DNA from: Chloroflexota bacterium
GTDB lineage: Bacteria > Chloroflexota > Anaerolineae > Anaerolineales > UBA11579
NCBI GenBank assembly: GCA_013112575.1
Contig: JABFGG010000002.1
Span: 248,001-312,000, forward strand
Reading direction: 5' to 3'
DNA: 64,000 bases
Shown: one piece after another, positions 25,658-32,993 of the stretch
Layout of the letters: every line of letters begins with the position of its first letter
How positions within the stretch are numbered: the first letter of the stretch is position 1
Notes under the pieces: generated by a model
What the model saw: the letters and a program-made list of their open reading frames with translations, nothing else
Database searches by the model: none
Told to the model about the DNA's origin: nothing
Translations under genes and position numbers: made by a program

Positions 25658-26053
25658 TTATTTTAGCGATAACAAATAGGCGATCAAGGCGTCAAAATCT
25701 TCACCAGATAACGACTTGCCGAATGTGGAAGGCATGATGTCGTTATAGCCTTCCACCACGTGATCGCCTGGTTCCATGATGGAAAGTTCGAGGTAGGTCT
25801 TGGCATCCTGCCCATCTACGCGGGTTTCACTGATCGTGGCGATGTTGTGCAATGATGGGCCAACGATGACCGTTTCTGGGGAGGTGGCATGGCAGGAGGC
25901 GCAATTTTGGGTATAGATGGTCTTGCCTTGTTCAATGCGCGGGTCGATAGCTGCTTCGGGAGCAGGGGCTGGTCGTTGATCGGCGCAGGCGCTTGCTAAG
26001 GCAGCGATCAGAATCAAAATAAAAACGAAAAGAGATTTGTAGGATTTAGACAT
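25658..26053 (-). CDS. Small c-type cytochrome lipoprotein
   Basis: A 131-residue exported monoheme cytochrome c. The lipobox is ALASAC (Cys23). The heme site is CASCH at about 51-55 and the axial Met is probably in YNDIMPSTFGKSLS. It ends in the usual helix FDALIAYLLSLK. It lies 32 bases upstream of the diheme peroxidase fusion, so it is a likely electron donor to it (inference). Confidence 0.92.
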   Translation of the reverse strand: MSKSYKSLFVFILILIAALASACADQRPAPAPEAAIDPRIEQGKTIYTQNCASCHATSPETVIVGPSLHNIATISETRVDGQDAKTYLELSIMEPGDHVVEGYNDIMPSTFGKSLSGEDFDALIAYLLSLK

Positions 26054-26074
26054 GGGTGATTGTTGGGTAGTGGG

Positions 26075-28150
26075 TCACCATTCAAGCAGATTACGCATTT
26101 CATTGCGGATATGCTCCACGCTGGGGATGACGGCGTGCATGGAGGGGATATTATAGGGGATAGGTGTGTCGATTGTGGTTACGCGCCGTAAAGGGGCATC
26201 AAGATTGGTGAAGGATTCGTCGGCTATACTGGCGATGATCTCACCTGCAAAACCACCGGTACGAGTGTCTTCGTGGGCAACCAGGCATTTCCCGGTTTTG
26301 GCCACAGAGGCCAATACGGTAGATTTATCCCAGGGAATGATCGTGCGCAGGTCGATGATCTCAACTGCATTACCGAATGGCTCTGCGGCTTCGATACAGC
26401 GATGCAGCATCTCACCCCAGGAGACTACTGTTAAGTCTGACCCTTCCTGCGTGACGGCGGCCTGTCCATAGGGAAGCAGGTAATCATCTCCAGGATAGGG
26501 TGCCCGGCCTTGTGGTGTGTCGTACAGGGCGCGGTGTTCGAGGAAAATGGTGGGGTCCTGCTCACGGAGGGCTGTGCGCAACAAGCCGACGGCATCAGCA
26601 GCATTGGAGGGGTAGGCCACGCGCCAACCCAGGGTGTGGGCATAAATGGCCTCGCCGGATACCGAATGCCAGGGGTCGCCGGTCTTTTTGCTGTAGCCCA
26701 CGGGAATGCGTACCACGATGGGAGCAGCGAACTTGCCTGCCGTGCGCCATCGGATCCAACCAGTATCGTTGATCTGTTCTGTAGCTGGGTCGGCATATTT
26801 ACGGAACTGAATCTCGGGCAGTGGCCGCAGCCCGGCGATAGCTAAACCGACAGCGCGGCCCATGATGCCTTCTTCAGAAAGAGATGTGTCAAAGACGCGT
26901 GCTTCTCCAAATTCTGCTTGCAGGTCTGTGGTGACGCGGTGCACGCCACCACGCGGGCCAACATCTTCCCCGAAGACCATCAGTTTAGGATTGGTTTTTA
27001 GCTCGACTCGTATGGTGGTGCGTACGGCTTCGGAGAAATTTACCCGCGCGCCTTCTTGGGCTGCTGGAGTAGAAAAATCGATTTCAGCTGTTTCTATCTG
27101 TGGAGCTTCGGGTGCAAGTCCATTGAAGAATAGGTGCTTTTGTGCATCTGCTGGGCTTGGTTCTGGATTGGCCTCAGCCGTCTCCAGGGCAGCCCGCACA
27201 TCTTTTTCCACTTCATCCGCCAAAGTGTCCCAGTCGAAACCATCGCCAAGATAATCTCGCAAGGTCTTTAGCGGGTCGCGGTTTAGCTCTTCTTTGATCT
27301 GTTTGCCGGATTTATAAGCGGTCTGGTCCTCCCCAAAGGTGTGACCTGTCAGGCGCGGCACTTCTACCCGCAACAGACAGGGGCCGCGGCCAGCACGTAT
27401 ATATTCGACTGCTTGGTTTACGAGAATAAAAGCTTCTTCCGGCTTTGTACCGGAGCCTTCCAGGATATACAGGTTGTTGAAGGACTCCAGGTTCTCAGCG
27501 ATGTTCTTGCCCGGTGTTTGATAACGTTTGGGTACTGAAATGCCGTAGCCATTATCTTCAATGAAGAAAAGCATCGGTAGGTTGAGTGTTGTTGCCATCG
27601 TCAGCGCAGCCCAAAATCCATTGGCTGCCACTGAACCATCGCCGCCCAACGCCACGGCGATGGCCCCATTCCATGCTTTGTCCTTCAATTGGTTTGTATA
27701 GTAGGTGATGGCCTGTGCCCAACCTGCTGCTGGGGTGTACTGTGCGCCTACATCACCCGAAGAGGGCAGCACCAAAGCGCCATCGCGGCGGGACATGGAG
27801 TACACCACGCCCACATCACGACCTTCGGAGGGCGAACCGGTTTTGGCCATGTCGGCAGCAAAAGCTTCCTGAGCGGTCAGGCCACTGGCCAGCATGAAGG
27901 GGCGCGAGCGATAATATACGGTTGCGGCGTCGTGGGGATGGTCGAGGGCTTGCCCTAAAAGTATCTGGGGAAGTTCGTGGCCTTTGGCTGAGAACTGGTA
28001 GGTGACTTTGCCAGCCTGGACCAGTTCGTTCTCTTCGATCTCATCGATCGTTCGAGAGGTGAGCAGCAGGCGTGCTACCTGAGACCAATCAGCGGCTGGT
28101 TTGCTATTCGTTTTTGATGACCGTTTTTTACTGGCTTTGGTTTTGGCCAT
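26075..28150 (-). CDS. 2-oxoacid dehydrogenase E1, alpha and beta subunits fused
   Basis: Thiamine-diphosphate E1 component that decarboxylates a 2-oxoacid and passes the acyl group to lipoyl-E2. The alpha half (about 25-330) has the ThDP motif GDGSVAANG starting at 170 and ending at Asn200. The beta half (about 365-691) has FGEDVGPRGGVHRVT, DTSLSEEGIMGRAVGLA and KCLVAHEDTRTGGFAGEI. The branched-chain or pyruvate type is not decided. No E2 or E3 gene is adjacent. The start overlaps the alaX stop by one base (TAATG). Confidence 0.92.
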   Translation of the reverse strand: MAKTKASKKRSSKTNSKPAADWSQVARLLLTSRTIDEIEENELVQAGKVTYQFSAKGHELPQILLGQALDHPHDAATVYYRSRPFMLASGLTAQEAFAADMAKTGSPSEGRDVGVVYSMSRRDGALVLPSSGDVGAQYTPAAGWAQAITYYTNQLKDKAWNGAIAVALGGDGSVAANGFWAALTMATTLNLPMLFFIEDNGYGISVPKRYQTPGKNIAENLESFNNLYILEGSGTKPEEAFILVNQAVEYIRAGRGPCLLRVEVPRLTGHTFGEDQTAYKSGKQIKEELNRDPLKTLRDYLGDGFDWDTLADEVEKDVRAALETAEANPEPSPADAQKHLFFNGLAPEAPQIETAEIDFSTPAAQEGARVNFSEAVRTTIRVELKTNPKLMVFGEDVGPRGGVHRVTTDLQAEFGEARVFDTSLSEEGIMGRAVGLAIAGLRPLPEIQFRKYADPATEQINDTGWIRWRTAGKFAAPIVVRIPVGYSKKTGDPWHSVSGEAIYAHTLGWRVAYPSNAADAVGLLRTALREQDPTIFLEHRALYDTPQGRAPYPGDDYLLPYGQAAVTQEGSDLTVVSWGEMLHRCIEAAEPFGNAVEIIDLRTIIPWDKSTVLASVAKTGKCLVAHEDTRTGGFAGEIIASIADESFTNLDAPLRRVTTIDTPIPYNIPSMHAVIPSVEHIRNEMRNLLEW

Positions 28151-28872
28151 TAAGCTTCCAGTTCCAGATAAATGCGCTTGTTGATCTTGCCCTTGCTTTT
28201 GTAGTCTGCCACGCGAATCCGGCCTACCTCGGAAGTGTTCTTGACGTGGGTACCGCCATCGGCTTGCAGGTCTAAGCCGTCTATCTCTATTGTGCGCACT
28301 TCTTTGATGCCCTCCGGCAGGAGGTTTATCTTGGTGCGGATCAGGTCAGGAATCTGGAAGGCCTCTTCGCGAGGCAGAATTGCCACAGCTACATCGCGAC
28401 CTTCGGACACCTCAGCATTGATGGCAGCCTCGATCTCGGAGACCAACTCTTTCTCCATGCGCTCGAATTCAAAATCCATACGACCTTTGAGCGGGTCCAT
28501 GTTGCCACCCGTAACCAGAGCGCCATAATCGCGGAAGACCACGCCACATAAGATGTGCATGGCTGTATGCGTGCGCATCAACTGGTAGCGGCGTTCCCAA
28601 TCGATTTCTGCCTGGACGGTGTCGCCAACGTTAGGCAAGGGAACATCACCCTCAAGCACATGCACGTATTGGCCGTCAATGCGTTTGAGGCGTGAGACAG
28701 AATAAGTGGTATCCCCAACTATCAAAGTGCCCATATCATGGGGCTGGCCGCCACCGCCGGGATAAAAAGCAGTCTTATCCAACACAGCGCCATGATTGCT
28801 ATCATCAACTGCTGTCACGATGGCTTCAAACTCTTTGATGTAACTATCCGTTTGGTATAGAAGCTGGGTCAT
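28150..28872 (-). CDS. Alanyl-tRNA editing protein (AlaX type)
   Basis: Free-standing homologue of the AlaRS editing domain that hydrolyses Ser- or Gly-tRNA(Ala). About 240 residues. AFYPGGGGQPHD and the zinc motif HTAMH (about 102-106) are clear. The second zinc motif, normally CGGTH, reads DGGTH here, so one zinc ligand is replaced by Asp. I prefer ATG 28872 over an upstream TTG at 28878, which is too close to GAGGA. It heads the operon leading to E1, cytochrome c, the diheme fusion and YceI. Confidence 0.88.
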   Translation of the reverse strand: MTQLLYQTDSYIKEFEAIVTAVDDSNHGAVLDKTAFYPGGGGQPHDMGTLIVGDTTYSVSRLKRIDGQYVHVLEGDVPLPNVGDTVQAEIDWERRYQLMRTHTAMHILCGVVFRDYGALVTGGNMDPLKGRMDFEFERMEKELVSEIEAAINAEVSEGRDVAVAILPREEAFQIPDLIRTKINLLPEGIKEVRTIEIDGLDLQADGGTHVKNTSEVGRIRVADYKSKGKINKRIYLELEA

Positions 28873-28904
28873 TGGCAAATGTCCTCAAATGAGTTGGCCG
28901 TGCC

Positions 28905-28933
28905 ATTGTAGCGCGGTCAAATGCCCTTCGCAA
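28905..28933 (-). promoter_or_regulatory. Promoter of the alaX-E1-cytochrome operon
   Basis: Minus-strand TTGCGA (28933-28928), 17 bases, TACAAT (28910-28905). The expected leader to the alaX ATG is about 25 nt and contains a GAGGA ribosome site. Confidence 0.6.
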
Positions 28934-28994
28934 GCAGGCAGTTAATAAGCAGATGAGCATAGCTCACAGGTCAAATGAATAGAATACTTGATCC

Positions 28995-29834
28995 CTAAAA
29001 AACTGCCACCCCCAATGTGCCGGGGCCTACGTGAGTACCGATCACCGGGCTGAGTTCGTAGATCTCCAAATGTTGACAATCGACCTGGTCTGAGATGCGT
29101 TTCTTCATTTCCTCTGCTTCTGACAGGGCATTGGCATGGAGGACACCAACGTGCACCGGCTTTCCATTGGATTTTTCCACCGCCAGTTCGATCAGCCGGG
29201 CCACAGCTTTGCGTTTAGTGCGCACGCGTTCCAGCGCGCCGATCTTGCCTTCCTCATTTAAATAAAGGATGGGTTTAATGCTAAAGGCGGTCCCGAAGTA
29301 TCTGGATGCACCACCGATGCGCCCGCCTTTGTGCAAGTATTCCAGCGTATCTACAGCAAAGTAGATTTCTGTCTGGCTGACGAGTTCTTCGGCTTTTTGC
29401 TTGAGGGTCTCCAGGTCAGCGCCTTCACTGCTCGCCTGAGCTAAGGCAGTAACGATTAGAGCCAATGCCGCGGAGGTTGTGTGAGTGTCTATCACTTCAA
29501 CCGGCACTTTAGAAAACATGGAGGCCGCCGTTTGGGCAGATGAGATGGTGCCACTGATGCCGGATGAGATAAGGGGCACAATGATGCCTTCGTATTCTTC
29601 AGCAAGTTTCTCATACATTCCCAGGAATTCGTCTACAGGGGGTTGGGAGGTGGTTGGTACGGTTGATGCTCCTGCTAACTGGTCGTAGAATTCAGCAGGA
29701 GTGATGTCCACGTTATCTTCATAGTTTGTTCCGTCCCAATGGATCTTCAAGGGGATCACATGAATATTGTGGCTTTTGAGAAATGCTTCTGGCAGGTATG
29801 CCGTACTATCGGTCAGGATAGCGATGTTGGACAT
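28995..29834 (-). CDS. DegV family fatty-acid-binding protein
   Basis: A 279-residue DegV protein; family members bind a fatty acid and in Gram-positive bacteria (as FakB) present it to a fatty-acid kinase. The opening IAILTDSTAYLPEAF, the TSQPPVDEF ligand loop and TLEYLHKGGRIGG are conserved. No FakA-type kinase is in the window. It lies 53 bases downstream of an HTH gene on the same strand, with an inverted repeat between them. Confidence 0.93.
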   Translation of the reverse strand: MSNIAILTDSTAYLPEAFLKSHNIHVIPLKIHWDGTNYEDNVDITPAEFYDQLAGASTVPTTSQPPVDEFLGMYEKLAEEYEGIIVPLISSGISGTISSAQTAASMFSKVPVEVIDTHTTSAALALIVTALAQASSEGADLETLKQKAEELVSQTEIYFAVDTLEYLHKGGRIGGASRYFGTAFSIKPILYLNEEGKIGALERVRTKRKAVARLIELAVEKSNGKPVHVGVLHANALSEAEEMKKRISDQVDCQHLEIYELSPVIGTHVGPGTLGVAVF

Positions 29835-29844
29835 GGGACTCCTT

Positions 29845-29883
29845 TTCGAGCTTATAAAGTTTTTATCTCGAATAGTTTCGAGA
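29845..29883. promoter_or_regulatory. Operator-like TTCGAG half-sites before degV
   Basis: A perfect inverted repeat TCTCGAA-TAGT-TTCGAGA (29866-29883) lies just past the HTH gene stop, in the degV leader. A third TTCGAG half-site sits at 29845-29850. The layout suggests a protein-binding site, possibly for the adjacent HTH protein (inference). Confidence 0.5.
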
Positions 29884-29887
29884 ATAG

Positions 29888-30598
29888 TTATCCATTGATG
29901 ATCTTTGTGACTTCGCGCGCAAAGGTGCTAAGGCGCTCACGATTTTCCTGATTGAGTTGTCGAAAGTGCTGGTGGAATTTTCCGCTTTGATCCAATAAGA
30001 ACATAGCGATGTTTAGATGGACACCTTCGATCATGTACAAAGCTGAACTGATGCCGCCCATCGCGCTCAACCCGATCTCACCAGGTAGGCCCAGCTTGCC
30101 AAGACGTTCCAGTAAACCATTGTCTTCAGATGCCTTGTGGATGCTGGCTACGGCTAGAATGGTGGCGGTGATCATCTCGGCCATGAAGATCAGGGGAGAG
30201 CGCCGTTTGCCAATACGGGCTAACAGATCATTGAGCAAGGGTTCGTAGCCGTTGATCTTCCCTTCATGGAGGCGTTTGATGATGCGTGCTTTTGTGGCTT
30301 CCCAGCTTTGCGCTTCGGCTTGATCCCCCGAAAACTTGTTCAAGATCTCAATGGATTTCTTAGTGGGTCGAAATAGCACCATCGAGCGGCCCGGCCCACG
30401 ATCTTTTGAGGCGAGTTGGTACTCTGCCTCGACCAGGCCGCGTTTTTCCAGGAGGCGCAACATCTCGTAGGCGGTCACTTTCCCAAGGCCCAAGCGATCT
30501 GCCAGGGCAACGTAATGAATAGGCTTGTCAACCTCTTGATACATGTCAAGAAATTGGCTGAGGAATTCTTGCTGCCTTTGGGTCAGTTTCTTTGCCAT
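29888..30598 (-). CDS. Winged-helix transcriptional regulator of unknown family
   Basis: A 236-residue protein with an N-terminal LexA/MarR-like winged helix (about 5-75: RQQEFLSQFLDMYQEVDKPI, HYVALADRLGLGKVTAYEML, EKRGLVEAEYQLASKDRGPG). A helical, partly hydrophobic C-terminal domain (about 125-225) includes LPGEIGLSAMGGISSALYMI. That domain could bind a lipid or other ligand. Pairing with degV suggests control of fatty-acid handling, but I do not recognise the family. It has its own promoter with tandem repeats below the -10. Confidence 0.75.
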   Translation of the reverse strand: MAKKLTQRQQEFLSQFLDMYQEVDKPIHYVALADRLGLGKVTAYEMLRLLEKRGLVEAEYQLASKDRGPGRSMVLFRPTKKSIEILNKFSGDQAEAQSWEATKARIIKRLHEGKINGYEPLLNDLLARIGKRRSPLIFMAEMITATILAVASIHKASEDNGLLERLGKLGLPGEIGLSAMGGISSALYMIEGVHLNIAMFLLDQSGKFHQHFRQLNQENRERLSTFAREVTKIING

Positions 30599-30603
30599 CG
30601 TGG

Positions 30604-30653
30604 AAATCCGAAAAATCCGAAAATATTCTAGACAACAAAATCTGACTTGTCAA
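30604..30653 (-). promoter_or_regulatory. Promoter with tandem repeats upstream of the HTH gene
   Basis: Minus-strand TTGACA (30653-30648), 17 bases, TAGAAT (30630-30625). Between the -10 and the start lie two direct copies of TTTCGGATTT (30623-30604). Repeats at +1 fit an autoregulatory site. Confidence 0.7.
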
Positions 30654-30683
30654 GATATTGTGATATTCCCCACAAAGATTTTT

Positions 30684-31355
30684 TCAGGCGGGTACGATCG
30701 TTTCGGGGACGTCGTTGGCTGGACTGTTGACCAGGGTAGATACCGGATAGTGCATCATCTCAACGGCAGGATAGGGTTTGATGAGATGCCCGAGATCCTG
30801 TTGTGTCTTTTCTTCGGGATCCAACCATAGGTCGTAATCCTTTTTATCCAATATCACCGGCATGCGGTTGTGCAGTTTGGCGACCATCTCGTTGGGTTCA
30901 GTGGTGATGATGGTGCAAGTGCGGATCTCGTCCCCTTCCGGCGAATGCCATATCTCCCATAAGCCTGCAAAGGCAAAGGGGGCTTTGGATTCCATCTGGA
31001 TGTAATGAGGTGTCTTCCTGGTTTCCCCCGGCATCTTGATCCATTCGTAGAATCCATCGGTTAGGATGAGGCAGCGACGGCGTTTGTAGGCGGCACGGAA
31101 GGATGGTTTCTCGGCCACAGTTTCGCCCCGCGCATTGATCAGGCGGCTGGCGATCTTGGCATCTTTAGACCAGGAGGGAATTAGTCCCCATAAAAAGAAA
31201 TCCAGTTTCGGCTCTTCATAATTGGGGATGACAGCCACTGGCTGGGTAGGGGCCACGTTGTAGCGTGCCGGAATATCACTGGGGATGTCCTTTACAAAGG
31301 GGGCCACAACCCTCAAAGCTTCCTGAATATCTGTAAGTGTAAAACGACCACACAT
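30684..31355 (-). CDS. SRAP-domain protein (YedK/HMCES family)
   Basis: Forms a covalent thiazolidine link with abasic sites in single-stranded DNA, shielding them during replication. The start must expose Cys2, so I place it at ATG 31355 (MCGRFTLTD), giving 223 residues; a longer frame to 31421 would bury the cysteine. Further family residues: RYNVAPTQPV, the Glu in LTDGFYEWIK and the His in LHNRMPVILD. A TATAAT lies at 31395-31390 on the minus strand. It follows hyuB by 66 bases. Confidence 0.93.
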   Translation of the reverse strand: MCGRFTLTDIQEALRVVAPFVKDIPSDIPARYNVAPTQPVAVIPNYEEPKLDFFLWGLIPSWSKDAKIASRLINARGETVAEKPSFRAAYKRRRCLILTDGFYEWIKMPGETRKTPHYIQMESKAPFAFAGLWEIWHSPEGDEIRTCTIITTEPNEMVAKLHNRMPVILDKKDYDLWLDPEEKTQQDLGHLIKPYPAVEMMHYPVSTLVNSPANDVPETIVPA

Positions 31356-31421
31356 AGAACTTCCTCTCACTCCTGAATAGAACAAATGTATTATAAATGA
31401 TTTCCCCGATTTTGGCGGCAT

Positions 31422-32993
31422 TCATTTTTTGCCGTAGCCGCCCCCACCTGGCGTACGGACGCTCAAGATGTCACCTGCTTTCAGATCGAAGGTGCCTTTT
31501 GAAGGTAATTCAGTTTCTTTGCTATCACGGATGAGGATATTTACACCCTGTGAGCCGGGTTCTCCCCCTTCAAGGCCATAAGGCTTTGTTTTCCTTCTCT
31601 CGCTGAGTTGGGTTGCTTGAGCCTCAATGAGGACTTTTATATCGCGATAAACACCATTGCCGCCCTTGAACTGTCCTGCACCTCCGGTCCCCTCGCGGAT
31701 TTCATAACGCATCACCTGGAGGGGATAGGCGAATTCCAAAGCTTCAACAGGGGTATTGAGCGTGTTGGTCATGTGCGTGTGGATGCCTGATGCCCCATCC
31801 TTGCCCGGCCTGGCCCCCATTCCTCCACAGATCGTCTCGTAATAAGTAAATGAGCGCTTATTGCGCGGATCAATCCCTCCGATCAGTGTGTTGTTCATGG
31901 TCCCCTGACTGGCTGCTGGAATTCTATCGGGCATGGCTTGCGACAAAGCGCCCAATAACACGTCGGTAATCCGTTGCGAGGTCTCGACATTGCCCCCGGC
32001 TACGGGAGCAGGATGCGAAGCATTTACAACACTGCTCTCGGGCGCGATCACCTGAATGGGGCGCAGGCTACCTGAATTGTTGGGCACATCCGCACTGAGG
32101 AGACAGCGAAAAACGTAGTATACGGCAGACAGGGTGATGGCATAAACTGCATTCACACTGCCTTTTTGTTGGGGCGCGGAGCCATTGAAATCAACAGTGG
32201 CGGCGTGATCCTCTATCTTTATGCTGACCTTGATTGGGATCGGTTCATCAGAAATGCCATCATCATCGAGAGCATCTGCAAAGCTGTACTCGCCGTTAGG
32301 AATCTCTGCTAATAGATTACGCGTCATGCGTTCGGTGTAATCCAGCAATGCTGTTGCGTAATTGCTCAAGTCCTCTATTCCATACTGGTTAGCAAGCTCT
32401 TGCATACGTTGAACACCGCGCTGGTTAGCGGCGATCTGGGCCCTCAAATCTCCGGCCCTCTCAACTGGTGTGCGTACATTTGCCAGGATTAGATTCCAAT
32501 TGCCCTGGTTAATTTCTCCAGCTTCAATTAGCTTGATGGGCGGGATGATCAAACCCTCTTGGAAGAGTTCTTGAGCTATAGGCATCGAGCCGGCCGTCAT
32601 CCCACCTACGTCAGCATGGTGGGCGCGGTTGGCTGCAAAGCCAAAGAGTTCATCTTTAACGAAGATGGGGGCCACTAAGGTGATATCTGGGAGGTGTGTA
32701 CCACCTCGATAGGGGTCATTGAGGGTGACCATGTCGCCTGGGGCCAAGTCGATTTCTTTCAGCGAGTATTGCACTGATAAGGGCATGGCTCCCAGGTGTA
32801 CGGGGATATGGGCGGCCTGTGAGATCATACTGGCTTCAGCATCGAATAGGGCGCATGAAAAATCGAGGCGTTCTTTGATATTGGGTGAATAGGAGGATTT
32901 GCGTAAAACCGCGCCCATCTCTTCGGGAATAGCTGTAAAGAGGTGTTTAAAAACTTCCAGGCGTATCGGGTTGATTTCATTGCTTGAGTTCAT
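31422..32993 (-). CDS. hyuB: Hydantoinase/oxoprolinase subunit B
   Basis: Second subunit of an ATP-dependent N-methylhydantoinase / 5-oxoprolinase-type amidohydrolase. The 523 residues begin with PIRLEVFKHLFTAIPEEMG and SSYSPNIKERLDFSCALFD. They include LNDPYRGGTHLPDITLVAP and end SVRTPGGGGYG. It overlaps the hyuA stop by 4 bases. The substrate (hydantoin, oxoproline, acetophenone-like) cannot be read from the sequence. Confidence 0.92.
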   Translation of the reverse strand: MNSSNEINPIRLEVFKHLFTAIPEEMGAVLRKSSYSPNIKERLDFSCALFDAEASMISQAAHIPVHLGAMPLSVQYSLKEIDLAPGDMVTLNDPYRGGTHLPDITLVAPIFVKDELFGFAANRAHHADVGGMTAGSMPIAQELFQEGLIIPPIKLIEAGEINQGNWNLILANVRTPVERAGDLRAQIAANQRGVQRMQELANQYGIEDLSNYATALLDYTERMTRNLLAEIPNGEYSFADALDDDGISDEPIPIKVSIKIEDHAATVDFNGSAPQQKGSVNAVYAITLSAVYYVFRCLLSADVPNNSGSLRPIQVIAPESSVVNASHPAPVAGGNVETSQRITDVLLGALSQAMPDRIPAASQGTMNNTLIGGIDPRNKRSFTYYETICGGMGARPGKDGASGIHTHMTNTLNTPVEALEFAYPLQVMRYEIREGTGGAGQFKGGNGVYRDIKVLIEAQATQLSERRKTKPYGLEGGEPGSQGVNILIRDSKETELPSKGTFDLKAGDILSVRTPGGGGYGKK

